A DNA stretch of 64,000 nt from the NCBI RefSeq assembly GCF_000213055.1, contig NZ_CM001165.1:868001-932000 (forward strand). Reading direction: 5' to 3'. Source of the stretch: Streptomyces sp. Tu6071 (lineage in GTDB: Bacteria; Actinomycetota; Actinomycetes; Streptomycetales; Streptomycetaceae). The notes under the pieces are model-generated. The model was given only the letters and a program-made list of their open reading frames with translations, was not told the DNA's origin and did no database searches. Position numbers and translations under genes: made by a program. This document shows, one piece after another, positions 49,374 through 59,445 of the stretch (positions are counted from its first letter, which is position 1; each line of letters begins with the position of its first letter).

Positions 49374-49713
49374 TGCCGAGTTCACGTTTTCCAAAGGATG
49401 GGAAACGGAAGTATTTCGCTCAGAATATGCGCGTGAAGCTGTTGCCGTTCACACAGCCGACATTATGAAGCTCTCTATTGCCAATGCTCCCCGGGGGAGT
49501 TTTAAGCGAGATAACTGGAATGCGATTCGGAAAAGCATTTCCATGAGTCTTGATAAGTCGCTCAAGGGCTGGCACGGAAACGTGATCATTGAGGATAACG
49601 AAAAGGTTCGTCACGCGCTCTTGCAGGAGGGTGGTTACAGGGACCCGAAGGGCCGTCGCCATCCTGGAAGGCACTATCTCAAAAAGGCTTTGGAGAGGGC
49701 GAGGATTGAATGA
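49366..49713 (+). CDS. Tail-completion/neck protein (HK97 gp10-like)
   Basis: 115 aa from GTG 49366. GNVIIEDNEKVRHALLQEGGYRDPKGRRHPGRHYLKKALERARIE resembles the C-terminal end of gp10-like minor tail proteins. Overlaps both neighbours. Confidence 0.7.
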   Translation: MADAEFTFSKGWETEVFRSEYAREAVAVHTADIMKLSIANAPRGSFKRDNWNAIRKSISMSLDKSLKGWHGNVIIEDNEKVRHALLQEGGYRDPKGRRHPGRHYLKKALERARIE

Positions 49714-50096
49714 GGTTTGACCCTGTTGCAATCGCTCAGAAATTCCTACAGTCCTCGCAGGGGGTTAACTCGGATTCCGTTATCGGGGACATGAACCTTC
49801 GGGAATCCGGAGACACTACTATTTATCTTGAACACTCCGGCGGGTTTCGCCTCGTTCGTGACAGGATGGACCGAGCAGATATCGAGTACAACGTTTATCA
49901 CGTTGACAGGGGCGAGGCCCTTGAGCTTGCGCTTATTGTTTCGACACTGTTTCTCGAACAGGCGCCCGGAAGGGTAGTTGACTCGGCTCAGATTCTAGAC
50001 GTGGCAGAAATTTCCTCACCCCGGTACTTTCCGGATTCCACTTCCCGAGAGCATATGTACGGTGGGGAACTGACCCTTTTCCTGACAGGGGCGTAA
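49710..50096 (+). CDS. Tail terminator protein
   Basis: 128 aa. Order and composition (FRLVRDRMDRADIEYNVYHVDRGEALELALIVSTLFLEQAPGRVV ... SSPRYFPDSTSREHMYGGELTLFLTG) fit a tail-terminator that stops tail-tube growth. ATGA overlap with the preceding gene. Confidence 0.72.
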   Translation: MRFDPVAIAQKFLQSSQGVNSDSVIGDMNLRESGDTTIYLEHSGGFRLVRDRMDRADIEYNVYHVDRGEALELALIVSTLFLEQAPGRVVDSAQILDVAEISSPRYFPDSTSREHMYGGELTLFLTGA

Positions 50097-50129
50097 GCCT
50101 GAATATTTTTTAATGCCCTTGGAGGGCCT

Positions 50130-50747
50130 ATGAGTAATGACGCTAAGCAGATTCGTTTTGCCCCTAACGGGGCTCTGTATGTGGCTACTGGTGAGGCCAC
50201 TCCCCCGGTAGACGTTGATGGTGCGCCAACCGGGTATCAGGATCTAGGTTATGCCGATGAAGGCGGTGTGACTATCACGCCGAGTATTACCACCAATCCG
50301 GTCAATGCATGGCAGAGTGCCGTACCCGTTCTCTATAACGTGACTGCGGCTGCCTTTCAGATCAAAGCGACAATGATTCAGTTCAATAAGCTGACCACGG
50401 AACTTTTCTTCGGCTCTGAATGGAAGGCCGTTGAGGGCAAGACTGGCCTGTATCGGCTTGACCTGAGTTCGAATCCAGCTCTTAAGGAAATTTCCCTAGT
50501 GGTGGATTGGTATGACGCTTCTGTGAAGTATCGTGCGGTGATTTCCCGGGCGATGATTTCTGATCGTGGAGCTATTCAGCTACAGCGTGCCGAGAACGGC
50601 AAGTTTGAACTGACCTTTGACGCGCTCGATGCGGGCGGCAATCTTGGCTACGTGCTCACAAATGACGCTTCTGTGTCCGATGGCACAGAGGACAGTGGGA
50701 CGCAGGGTCTAGCGGCCCCGCAGACTCAGAGTCTCAAGAAATCCTGA
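50130..50747 (+). CDS. Major tail protein
   Basis: 205 aa, GGAGGGCCT before ATG 50130. A beta-rich tail-tube protein: GYADEGGVTITPSITTNPVNAWQSAVPV, FQIKATMIQFNKLTTELFFG, KEISLVVDWYDASVKYRAVISRAMIS. The stand-alone position, a terminator-like hairpin after it, and the following chaperone pair fit the family. Confidence 0.88.
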   Translation: MSNDAKQIRFAPNGALYVATGEATPPVDVDGAPTGYQDLGYADEGGVTITPSITTNPVNAWQSAVPVLYNVTAAAFQIKATMIQFNKLTTELFFGSEWKAVEGKTGLYRLDLSSNPALKEISLVVDWYDASVKYRAVISRAMISDRGAIQLQRAENGKFELTFDALDAGGNLGYVLTNDASVSDGTEDSGTQGLAAPQTQSLKKS

Positions 50748-50758
50748 CGGAATCCCTT

Positions 50759-50784
50759 GCCGGGGAGGGATCATAGTCCCCGGC
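50759..50784 (+). terminator. Hairpin after major tail protein
   Basis: GCCGGGGA pairs with TCCCCGGC around a ten-base loop, followed by CTTCTCTC. Probably a partial terminator that makes the tail protein mRNA more abundant than downstream genes. Confidence 0.6.
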
Positions 50785-50823
50785 CTTCTCTCTCGCTAAA
50801 TACCCCTGCCCTATGGAGAATCC

Positions 50824-51111
50824 ATGCCCCCTGCCAAAAAGACTGCTTCCGCTCCGTCCGCCCCACTTGAGGCCGAGACGGAAGACAAGCCCACCTATTT
50901 TGATCACGCCGGAATCACTTTCGAGGTTCCCGCCCCACTCGACATGCCTCTAGAACTGCTTCTTGTTGACGACGAGCTGAAAGCCGCTTCGGTCATTGTT
51001 GGTGAAGCCAAATGGCTTGAGTACCTGGCCACTCGTCCGACTATCCGAGATTTTCAGGTGTTCATGGACAAGCTTTCGGAGGCTCAGGGCGGCGAAGACA
51101 CGGGAAACTGA
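50824..51111 (+). CDS. Tail assembly chaperone, short form (G)
   Basis: 95 aa. MPPAKKTASAPSAPLEAE is a flexible start; FEVPAPLDMPLELLLVDDEL and YLATRPTIRDFQVFMDKLSEAQGG form the folded part. Its last codons GGA-AAC-TGA overlap the slippery heptamer GGGAAAC. It coats the tape measure during tail assembly. Confidence 0.87.
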   Translation: MPPAKKTASAPSAPLEAETEDKPTYFDHAGITFEVPAPLDMPLELLLVDDELKAASVIVGEAKWLEYLATRPTIRDFQVFMDKLSEAQGGEDTGN

Positions 51112-51521
51112 CAGCGACAGCCGCTGTAATCAACGAATTCAGGGATGAGCTTGAGGCAGACCTACTAGAGTTCTTTGGCCTTGACCTTCTCGATTTGTGG
51201 CGGCGGCGGCTGTCTTTCCGCCGTATTGGAGTGGCAATAAAGTCCCTACTCAAAAAGCCGGGACGTTCTACTCTTTTGATGGCCATGGACGCATCAGCTT
51301 CATGGTCTGTGGAATCCCATATTCTTGCTCGCGTTTACGACGCGCAAGAAGCGAATAATTATTACTTCCTCAAGGCCAACATTTCCGCTGGTACGGATTT
51401 GGATGCGCCAATGCCTCTCCCTCGTCCAGGAGATCCCGAGGAGGAACCCCCCATTCCTGCCAATGAATTTGCCTCCGGGAATGAGGTTGCAACGTTCTTC
51501 CAAACCATGAGTGCCTTGTAA
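50824..51521 (+). CDS. Tail assembly chaperone, frameshifted long form (GT)
   Basis: A -1 slip at 51108 joins the short form to LTATAAVINEFRDELEADLLEFFGLDLLDLWRRRLSFRRIGVAIKSLLKK and so on to 51521, about 232 aa in all. No start codon with ribosome binding site exists for the second part, and its frame is open across the junction, as in other siphovirus G/GT pairs. Confidence 0.87.
51102..51108 (+). other. -1 programmed frameshift slippery site GGGAAAC
   Basis: G-GGA-AAC in the zero frame followed at once by TGA, a canonical X-XXY-YYZ heptamer. Slipping gives G-GG A-AA then CTG-ACA. Confidence 0.9.
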
Positions 51522-51533
51522 GGAGGGCCCTAG

Positions 51534-54500
51534 ATGGCTATTTCTGCTGGTGGGCCCATCAAAGTGGGGTCGGGTTATGTAGACGTATTCCTCAAGATAG
51601 ATCAGAAGACCAAAGCCGAGTTCCGTAAGACTCTGGTCTCCACTCTCGAAAAGACTGGCCTGGAAGCGGGCAAAGCATTCGCCAAGGCTGCCGGAAAGGG
51701 TTTTGAAACTCTTCCGACGGAAGTGAAGAAGGCCGCTAAAAAGACCTCCGCCGCTGTGGAGAAAGAGGCCAAGGACACTAAAAGTGCGCTTGCTCGTATT
51801 GAAGCGGCTATCACCAAAGAGTACGGCAAAGAAGCTGCCAAGCGATTCAAGGAAGCGCGACAACTTGAACAGGAGAAACGCTCTCTTGTGGAAGGTACGT
51901 CCGCCGCCACCCGTACGGCCATCAAAGCGACCGTACAGGCTGAGGAGAGGGCGGCTCGTGACGCTGCTACCCGCTGGCAGACCTCTGAGCGATCCCGGAT
52001 CAGGCTCATACAGCAGAGGGAGCGTGAGGCCGTCCAGGCGGAGCGTGCTGCCACGGCGGAGGCCCGCCGCGAGCTGGCGGCCCAGGCCGCTGCTCAGCGC
52101 CAGGCCGAGGCAGAACGACGGGCGGAGATACGCCGGACGGCAGTAGCCCAGCAGGCTGCCGCACGGGCGTCCCTACGGACACAGCTCGATGCGGCTACAG
52201 CGATTGCCGCGACCAACCGGCAGCAGATCCAGAGTCACCGACGCCTGATCACGCAGGTAACCCGCCCTACGACCGATGCCGTGAACAAGTGGACTAAGGC
52301 ATTTGAGGGCGGGGCAGAGGGCCTGCACAAGGTCGGGACGAACGCCGTTGAGGCGGGCAACCTCGTCCGTGACAAACTCCTTGCTCCGCTCGCTCTTGTT
52401 TCTGCGGCAATCACAACGATTGGTGTCAAGTCCGCTGACATGATGATTCAGTCTCAGACTGGACTCAAGGGCATGGGCGTCAATACTCCTGACATTAACG
52501 AAATGCTCAAGGAGATGACGCAGTACGGTATTGCTACTCCGTATTCTGTCAATGACATGCTTATGTACGGCACGCGTTATGTGCGTGCCAATGCGTCCCA
52601 CTCAGAGGACTTTAATTCGTCTAATCCCGCACGCCAGAGCAAGGGCTCTCACGCTGTAACTCAGCGGGCTAATGACATGGTGAAAATGATTGGTGACTCA
52701 GCCGCTTTTGGTGGCATCACCGATCCGAACATGGTGAGCCAGGGCCTTTATGCCCTTGAGGTTATTCAGGATATGGGTCGCGCTCCTCTGCGAAACGTGA
52801 AGCAGCTTGAGCGTGCAACGGGTATCCCCGCTCAGAACATTGCCCAGCTCATGGGTTTCCGTGATAGGCCGTACACGGCGTCTGAACTGAAAAAAATGCG
52901 AGCTTCCGATAAGAAGCGGGGGGTTTCACGAACTCTTCCCACAGATTATGAGGCTTCTGCTCAGCTCATGGATTTCATGGCGAATGCCAAAGAGACCGGG
53001 GGCCTGAGCGGTGAACAGCTCATTGATGCTCTGCTACGGCACTGGGAAGATCCCGAATCCGGCATTAAGGGCTCTGCGGCTCGCATGGGTTCGGCTACCA
53101 TCTCTGGTCGCATTCAACAGATGCAGGAAGGTGCTCAATACCGTCTTGGGCAGCTCTTTTATAAAGAGGGCAAGGACGGCACCTTTGAGTACACGGGTCT
53201 TGGCGAAAAGATCATGGGCAAGAAGACGCCCCAGTATTCATATGACCGGAAGGGCGAGAAAACCCTAGACGGCTACACGTATGAGGGCGGGTATCTACAG
53301 CAGATTCAGGAGGAGGGAAAGAAGCTTCTCCCTGGTCTGGTGAAACTAACGGAAGTCTCGTTTGAGGTTGCCGACACGTTCATGGAGATGATTGCCTGGA
53401 TAACCGACTTCGGTAAGAGCCATTCCAGTTGGGCCAAGTTCGCCCTGACTGTTGCTAAATGGGTTGCCATTGTGACTCCATTCCTCATCGCAATTGGTCT
53501 CTTCACGAAACTTCTTGGGAAGTTCGGAAAAATGATTACGCCCGTTGTTTCGGGTGGGGCCAGGGCTGCCCGAGGTGCTACACGAGTCGCGAGGCAGGTT
53601 AATACCGGTCTGGCCTCTCGGCAGGCCGGGGGCACGTTCCGTGAGGGGTACAGGACCCGCAGGCAGACATTGCGCAACGGTGATGACCGAAGCATTGCAC
53701 GCAGAACCGTGGACAGTGTTACGGGTCAGAATTCTCAGGTTGACAGGCTCCGTCAGGAGATTCAGAGGCTTGAGGATGAGATCAAGGATACGAATGATCG
53801 TAGTGCTGAACTGCGTCGCTCTATTCGAGCCCTTGACGGGGAACACCTCAACCAGCTAATCCGGCAGCTCAGCGGCAGCGGAGATAGCTCAGTGAGTGGC
53901 GCTAGCCGTCAGGCGGCGAACTCCGTCTCTGATGTCCGTACTGAGGTACGGCAGGCCAATTCTGCGAGCCTTGCTGCGATCCGTGATCAGCTCCAGGAAA
54001 CGTACGCGAAAGCGGACACTCTAACTCGCAAGCTGAGGGATTCCGAGCAGCAGATTAAGGCGCTTGATTCACGCAAGCTGGGAAGCCTACGTGAACAGCA
54101 GGTCAAGACCACCACCAATCAGGTTGAGAAACTGGCGGGTGCGATTCGTTCTGCCGAGACCGCTGTAAAGGATCTCAACAAGAAATCGTTGACAGCTCTG
54201 CGTAAACATTTCACGGACACTACTTCCGCAGTCAATAAGACGACTAAGGCCGTTAAAAGTCTGTCGGATGCCGTGAACACCCTCAAGGCCAAGAGCCTCA
54301 AGGCTCTCCGGGATTGGTTCGACAAGGTTACTTCGGCAGCTAACAAGGCGAGCAAAACGATTGGCACTAAGGGGGGCACGTCTTCTCTTAATGGCAGGGT
54401 TTCCACTCTGTCTAAGCAGTCGCTAACTGGGCTCAATAAGTCGATGGACACTCTTGGGGATCGCCTCTCCAGGGCTAAGAAGGAAGCTTCCGAGCTGAAT

Positions 54501-56105
54501 ACTCAGCTTGGGAACATTTCGAAGCATGGGGGTGGCTCTTCCTCCGGGGGGTCTAAGAAGTCCAAAAAGAAGAAGGCTCGCGGCGGCGTAATGAAAGCCT
54601 CTGACGTTGATAGCGTCGGAGTCCTGCCAGGTTATTCACCTTGGGTAGACAGTATTCCCGCTGTCCTCTCCCCTGGCGAGGCTGTACTACGCCCTGAGGT
54701 AACTCAGGCTATTGGGCCAGGAACCATTAACGCATGGAATGCGATGGCTGTACGCGGTCAGATATCCCGTTACGCACGTGGTGGTGTCGCTGGGAAACTG
54801 GGTTTGGATCAGATTCGGGAATGGATGGACTTCACGAACGTGGGGCCGTTGGTTTCCTCTGCCTTCCAGACCATGACCATGGACAGTACCTCCAATGCTC
54901 TCGGCGGAGACATTCAGTCCGGGATCATCGGAACGGGTACAGATGCCGCCCATTACGAGGGATCTGCATTCTCTGGGAAAACGCGACAGGGTTACGACTT
55001 CTTCACCGACGACATTTGGAAGCTTCTTCGGAGGGTTCCGACCATTATTGGCCAGGCCGCTGGTGTTGTTGGTGGTACCTTCGCCCCGGTTTCGAAAGAG
55101 TATTTTTGGGATGATGTCTGGAAAGGCTCGGGCAACATCTACGACCGAGGTCGTAAATACCTGGGGGATCTCTTCTCATGGAAGACGGTTAAGGGTGTCG
55201 GGTCTAACCTGTGGAATGGCCTTCGGGAATCCGCTGGTTCCCTGTGGACCATCGGTAAAACCCTCGTAACCGATCCCATGTCGCTAGTACAGGACTCTGT
55301 TAGTGGTATTTGGAGTGCTGTACAGGACTCGTATAACAACTATGCCGGGATGTTCAAATCCGTCAAGAGCGTAATTGATTCCCCGAAGGAGTATGCGAAG
55401 CAAGTTGCCGGGGATTTCATGGACACGGCGAAAGAAAATATGCCCAACACTAAGGGCCTATTTGATTTCGACAAGACAGACAAGCTTTCCGGCAAAATGC
55501 CTAACGGCAAGGCTCTTGACGCTGCGGGCAGTACGCCCGGGGGCGGCGGAAACGTTGAACGCTGGCGCCCTGTTGTTCTCAATGCTCTCAGTTCGCTAGG
55601 GCTTTCCAGCAAGTATGCCGATTTGGTGCTTCATCGCATTCAGGTGGAGTCTGGGGGCAACCCTCTAGCGGTCAACAACTGGGACATCAATGCCCGGAAC
55701 GGCACACCGTCTAAGGGCCTCATGCAGACCATTCAGCCTACCTTTGATAGGTATGCGGGCCTGTATAAGGGGATGGGCATTTTCAACCCGCTAGCCAACA
55801 TTTATGCCGGGCTTAACTATGCCCGGCATAGGTACAATTCGGGATGGACTAAAGCCCTGTCCGGCAATGCCGGGTATTGGATGGGCACCAAATCTGCGGC
55901 TCGTGGTTCCCGGGTAGTTGGGGAGAATGGCAGGGAAATCGTGGATTTCCAGGGCGGTGAACGCGTGTACAACAACGCTGAAACAGAGGCCCTGCTCAAT
56001 GGGAAAAAGTATGAGATTCACGTTCATGAGGCTCGTAACGAGCCCACACCGCAGGCTGTAATGCGGGCTCTCCGACAGGCAGAGGCCCTATTCACTAAAT
56101 TCTGA
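51534..56105 (+). CDS. Tape measure protein with C-terminal lytic transglycosylase
   Basis: 1523 aa, the longest gene. Coiled-coil Ala/Glu/Arg region (30-230), conserved TMP core (about 230-480), two membrane-like segments (about 290 and 625-650), long helical repeats (730-1010), then a Gly-rich part. Residues about 1340-1445 form an SLT domain: LVLHRIQVESGGNPLAVNNWD (catalytic Glu) and SKGLMQTIQPTFDRYA. It sets tail length and probably helps cut peptidoglycan at entry. Ends with a small amphipathic tail. Confidence 0.94.
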   Translation: MAISAGGPIKVGSGYVDVFLKIDQKTKAEFRKTLVSTLEKTGLEAGKAFAKAAGKGFETLPTEVKKAAKKTSAAVEKEAKDTKSALARIEAAITKEYGKEAAKRFKEARQLEQEKRSLVEGTSAATRTAIKATVQAEERAARDAATRWQTSERSRIRLIQQREREAVQAERAATAEARRELAAQAAAQRQAEAERRAEIRRTAVAQQAAARASLRTQLDAATAIAATNRQQIQSHRRLITQVTRPTTDAVNKWTKAFEGGAEGLHKVGTNAVEAGNLVRDKLLAPLALVSAAITTIGVKSADMMIQSQTGLKGMGVNTPDINEMLKEMTQYGIATPYSVNDMLMYGTRYVRANASHSEDFNSSNPARQSKGSHAVTQRANDMVKMIGDSAAFGGITDPNMVSQGLYALEVIQDMGRAPLRNVKQLERATGIPAQNIAQLMGFRDRPYTASELKKMRASDKKRGVSRTLPTDYEASAQLMDFMANAKETGGLSGEQLIDALLRHWEDPESGIKGSAARMGSATISGRIQQMQEGAQYRLGQLFYKEGKDGTFEYTGLGEKIMGKKTPQYSYDRKGEKTLDGYTYEGGYLQQIQEEGKKLLPGLVKLTEVSFEVADTFMEMIAWITDFGKSHSSWAKFALTVAKWVAIVTPFLIAIGLFTKLLGKFGKMITPVVSGGARAARGATRVARQVNTGLASRQAGGTFREGYRTRRQTLRNGDDRSIARRTVDSVTGQNSQVDRLRQEIQRLEDEIKDTNDRSAELRRSIRALDGEHLNQLIRQLSGSGDSSVSGASRQAANSVSDVRTEVRQANSASLAAIRDQLQETYAKADTLTRKLRDSEQQIKALDSRKLGSLREQQVKTTTNQVEKLAGAIRSAETAVKDLNKKSLTALRKHFTDTTSAVNKTTKAVKSLSDAVNTLKAKSLKALRDWFDKVTSAANKASKTIGTKGGTSSLNGRVSTLSKQSLTGLNKSMDTLGDRLSRAKKEASELNTQLGNISKHGGGSSSGGSKKSKKKKARGGVMKASDVDSVGVLPGYSPWVDSIPAVLSPGEAVLRPEVTQAIGPGTINAWNAMAVRGQISRYARGGVAGKLGLDQIREWMDFTNVGPLVSSAFQTMTMDSTSNALGGDIQSGIIGTGTDAAHYEGSAFSGKTRQGYDFFTDDIWKLLRRVPTIIGQAAGVVGGTFAPVSKEYFWDDVWKGSGNIYDRGRKYLGDLFSWKTVKGVGSNLWNGLRESAGSLWTIGKTLVTDPMSLVQDSVSGIWSAVQDSYNNYAGMFKSVKSVIDSPKEYAKQVAGDFMDTAKENMPNTKGLFDFDKTDKLSGKMPNGKALDAAGSTPGGGGNVERWRPVVLNALSSLGLSSKYADLVLHRIQVESGGNPLAVNNWDINARNGTPSKGLMQTIQPTFDRYAGLYKGMGIFNPLANIYAGLNYARHRYNSGWTKALSGNAGYWMGTKSAARGSRVVGENGREIVDFQGGERVYNNAETEALLNGKKYEIHVHEARNEPTPQAVMRALRQAEALFTKF

Positions 56106-56116
56106 GGGGGCTTCAC

Positions 56117-57118
56117 ATGCCATTTCCTGTCCGGGCACGGGTGGTGGTACCTGAGGTAACGACGGTACCGCCACCCATTCCGGTCAACTGGAGTCACACC
56201 AGTGTTTCAATTGCTGGCAGGAACGGTCAGGGGGAGCCTATTTCCCTGACCGATTTCCGTGATCCCAGGTGGCCGGGCGTCATTATGCTTCCTGGGGCTA
56301 CGGGGCTTGACATGCCTCCCCTGGCCCTGTTTTCGGATGAGAGTCCCAATCTCGATGGTGCGATCTTTCGTAACAGCCGTACGTCAAGCCGGGAAATCAT
56401 GATTCCTGTTTACCTGCATGGAATTGACCGGCAGAGCATCAACGCACTTAAGCGCCAGTTCTTTCAGGCCCTCAACCCCGCGCGAGGTTATTGCGTGCTG
56501 TCCTTCACGGAAGGCAGTGGGGTAACTCGCCGGATTAACGCCTACTACAAAGGCGGGCTTGAGGGTAGTGAGGGCGAGGAGTCCGGATTTACGTTCACTC
56601 GTTATGGGCTCACGTTCACAGCTATGGAGCCATGGTTCTACGCGGATCAGGTCACATCCCAGCAATGGACGTTCGGAGACTCCGCAAAACCATTCCTGAG
56701 TTCCACCAGAGCCTTCCTACCACTACAGGTGGTGTCCGGGGTCCTCGGAGGGGACGGGGCTGCCAACGTAGTGATCCGCAATGATGGGGACATTGATGCG
56801 TGGCCTGTATGGGCCCTCACAGGCCCTGTCAAAAGCTTCTCCCTAGTGGGCCCTGACGGGGCCACCGTTGAGGCTCTAGCACGGGCTGACGGCTCCGATG
56901 TGGTGCCCTCTGGTAGGACGCTGACGATTGACACGCGGCCTGGGCACAAGACGGCTAGGGATGATCTTGGAGCTAACTTTTGGGATCGTCTTTCCACCAA
57001 TCCGGTTTTCTGGGCTGTTGAGCCGGGCGAAACCCGGGCAACGGTAAATGTGGTAGCAGGGTCGGGGATGGCGTCTATTTCTTTGTCTTTTCGCCCACGA
57101 TTCGCAAGCTACATCTGA
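56117..57118 (+). CDS. Distal tail protein (Dit)
   Basis: 333 aa. SREIMIPVYLHGIDRQSINALKRQFFQALNP and AYYKGGLEGSEGEESGFTFTRYGLTFTAMEPWFYAD fit the Dit N-terminal ring domain. A C-terminal galectin-like part follows. It lies immediately after the tape measure, the conserved order. Confidence 0.85.
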   Translation: MPFPVRARVVVPEVTTVPPPIPVNWSHTSVSIAGRNGQGEPISLTDFRDPRWPGVIMLPGATGLDMPPLALFSDESPNLDGAIFRNSRTSSREIMIPVYLHGIDRQSINALKRQFFQALNPARGYCVLSFTEGSGVTRRINAYYKGGLEGSEGEESGFTFTRYGLTFTAMEPWFYADQVTSQQWTFGDSAKPFLSSTRAFLPLQVVSGVLGGDGAANVVIRNDGDIDAWPVWALTGPVKSFSLVGPDGATVEALARADGSDVVPSGRTLTIDTRPGHKTARDDLGANFWDRLSTNPVFWAVEPGETRATVNVVAGSGMASISLSFRPRFASYI

Positions 57119-57127
57119 GGGAGGGTT

Positions 57128-58366
57128 ATGGGTTACCGAGTTGAGGTCATTGACCGAAACATGAGGCGTATCGGGGAGATCGATGAATGGATCTCTCTTG
57201 ACTTTACAGTGCGACTTTGCGAGGAGGGCTCATGGCAGCTCCTCATCAAAGCGGGGACTACACAGGCTGAGCTAATCCAAAAGGGCGGGGGCATTGTTAT
57301 TTGGCAGGATGGCGTTAACACGCCCCTTCTTTCCGGACAGGTAGACACCTTTCAGCTCTACTGGACGACCGTGCAGCACACAGGCCCAGGGTCCGTATAC
57401 ATTGCTGGTAAATGCCATAACACCCTCGCTTACCGACGCCTCGCCTTTCCCGACCCGTCCCGTTCTGCGGTAGACCAGTGGAAATCTTCTGTATCCTCCC
57501 GGGCTATCCCTGCCAGCACTGCGGCGGCGAAAATGATTTATGACGAGCTGAACAAGAGCATTGGGCCGGGGGCCGTAGCTGATCGAAGGGTTGCGGGGTT
57601 GAACCTCCAACCATCAAGCCTTACCAATAAGGGCATGGCGGATACGCTGCGATTCGATGAAGTCGGGGAAAAACTGGCTACCTGGTACGACACCACGGGT
57701 GTTGCTTACCGACTGATCTATAACGCTGAAACCCAACTTATTGATTTGGTGATCTTCCAGCCTCGCGACCTTTCTAAATCTGTTCGCCTGTCTCCTGAGC
57801 TTGGAAACCTGCGGGAATATATCTGGACTGTGTCAGCGCCTAAGGTGACTCGCGCCATTGTTGGATGTGATGGCGAGAATCAGGAGCGCTACTACTACCA
57901 GAAGATTGACACAGCATCGGAGGAAGAGTGGGGCTTGCAAATCGAAACCTTTGTTGACCGGCGAGACATTCAATTGAAGTGGGATATCCCTAACGGGAAG
58001 GTCGTTAAGTCCGACTCTGAAATGACCGATGCAGACTTTCAGGCCGCTAAGGATGCGGCCGTTGATGCTGCTACTTCCGCCCTCTCTGAGGGTGAGAAGA
58101 ATGGTAACTTTCAGATTTACCCCATCGACACGGAAACTTGCCTGTTTGGCCGTGACTATTTCGTTGGCGATCGCATTACGGTCGCAATCAACGGAGTTGA
58201 ATACGTAGACGTTGTGCGAGAGGTAACCATCTCTGTTGATGACGGTGGAAACGCTGTAGACGTTCACCCGAAGATCGGGGAACAGGGCTCCGGAGAGCCG
58301 TTGAATCTTTATGCGACGGTGGATGAACTCCGCAAGAAGTTGCGTCGCCTAGAAGCGAGGATGTAA
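57128..58366 (+). CDS. Minor tail protein, Gp37/tail-hub-like
   Basis: 412 aa. YRVEVIDRNMRRIGEIDEWISLDFTVRLCEEGSWQLLI opens the protein as in the siphovirus ReqiPepy6 Gp37-like family. The middle has LRYD...YRLIYNAETQLIDLVIFQPRDLS-like content and the end is helical (VDELRKKLRRLEARM). Forms the tail tip hub. Confidence 0.83.
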   Translation: MGYRVEVIDRNMRRIGEIDEWISLDFTVRLCEEGSWQLLIKAGTTQAELIQKGGGIVIWQDGVNTPLLSGQVDTFQLYWTTVQHTGPGSVYIAGKCHNTLAYRRLAFPDPSRSAVDQWKSSVSSRAIPASTAAAKMIYDELNKSIGPGAVADRRVAGLNLQPSSLTNKGMADTLRFDEVGEKLATWYDTTGVAYRLIYNAETQLIDLVIFQPRDLSKSVRLSPELGNLREYIWTVSAPKVTRAIVGCDGENQERYYYQKIDTASEEEWGLQIETFVDRRDIQLKWDIPNGKVVKSDSEMTDADFQAAKDAAVDAATSALSEGEKNGNFQIYPIDTETCLFGRDYFVGDRITVAINGVEYVDVVREVTISVDDGGNAVDVHPKIGEQGSGEPLNLYATVDELRKKLRRLEARM

Positions 58367-58368
58367 TT

Positions 58369-59433
58369 ATGGCTGAAAACAGTTACCCGTTTGAAGCGGA
58401 TAACGCCAACGGCGGTAAGGCGGTTGTTTCTCAGGCTCAGTGGCAATCGATGATGGCTCAGGCCCTAGGCGACCGAACTAACCTCCCGCTGCCTGCGGGT
58501 TCGTACTCGTCCGGGGATCTTCCCTTTAGAGTTTCCGTGACCAGTAGCCGCAAAATTACGGTGACTGAGGGGACGGTCACCGTGGGTGGATTCTTTTATG
58601 AACTCACAGAGCCCATGACCCTGACCGTTGCTGACAATCCTGGGGGCAACGACAGAAAAGACCTGCTGGTTGTGCGCCTGGATATGGCGAAATCGGCTGC
58701 GAACATGACCATTCTTCAAGGAACTGCTGCCGCATCACCTGTGGAGCCTCAGCCACGCAGGCAGCCAGGTGGCATCTGGGAATTTCCGATCATGGCAATC
58801 AATGCTCCCGCCAAAAACGGGGCTGTGACTGTCGCTAGCCGAGTTCTCTACCCTATGCCCGCTCCGGTGACGTCCCCTTGGAACACAAAAGACTCAGCTT
58901 ACCTGGCCCCTAAGCATGGCTTTGTTTACGACCTTGACGGAAACCTGGACACTGGGAAAGCAATTCAGGTTGAGTTTTTCAACGGGGCTTCGGGTCCCAC
59001 GATTACGCGTGACCTCACATACACACGTGCATACACACCAAGCATTCTGGGCACCTCTTCGCTTCCTGCTTCTTATCGTTCGGGGCGGTGGCGATGGATC
59101 GCCCCCGGAATTATTTGGTTCTCGGCTCAGGTCAAAAACGCCAACGATGGTGGGGCGATGCTGACCGGTTCGAACTGGCGGGCTGGTATCACCCTCCCAG
59201 TTGCCGCCAATGCGAACACTCAGATTGTTCACGGTTATGTAGCTAACAGCGGCAAGTCTGGGAATCTGCCAAACATGATGTCGGTAACGGCGTCCACAAC
59301 CCCGAACTCTACGGCTCTCAATCTGATGGTTCCCAGTCCGACTACACCGACCGGGGGTCTGGATGGGATGCCCGGCTTTCCTGGTAATTCCCAATTTTTC
59401 ATTTCGGGAGTGATCGAAACCAACACTATTTAA
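58369..59433 (+). CDS. Minor tail / receptor-binding protein
   Basis: 354 aa, starting MAENSYPFEADNANGGKAVVSQAQWQSM with a tail-attachment region, then a beta-rich upper baseplate-like part (residues 40-165) and a C-terminal globular domain with GRWRWIAPGIIWFSAQVKNAND. Located between the hub and fibre genes. The receptor is unknown. Confidence 0.7.
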   Translation: MAENSYPFEADNANGGKAVVSQAQWQSMMAQALGDRTNLPLPAGSYSSGDLPFRVSVTSSRKITVTEGTVTVGGFFYELTEPMTLTVADNPGGNDRKDLLVVRLDMAKSAANMTILQGTAAASPVEPQPRRQPGGIWEFPIMAINAPAKNGAVTVASRVLYPMPAPVTSPWNTKDSAYLAPKHGFVYDLDGNLDTGKAIQVEFFNGASGPTITRDLTYTRAYTPSILGTSSLPASYRSGRWRWIAPGIIWFSAQVKNANDGGAMLTGSNWRAGITLPVAANANTQIVHGYVANSGKSGNLPNMMSVTASTTPNSTALNLMVPSPTTPTGGLDGMPGFPGNSQFFISGVIETNTI

Positions 59434-59445
59434 GGATTGGCTTTT

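Noticed and set aside
51195..51521. Independent gene starting at TTG 51195
   Set aside because: No ribosome binding site, and the frame is open back to the GGGAAAC slip site; it is the frameshift extension.
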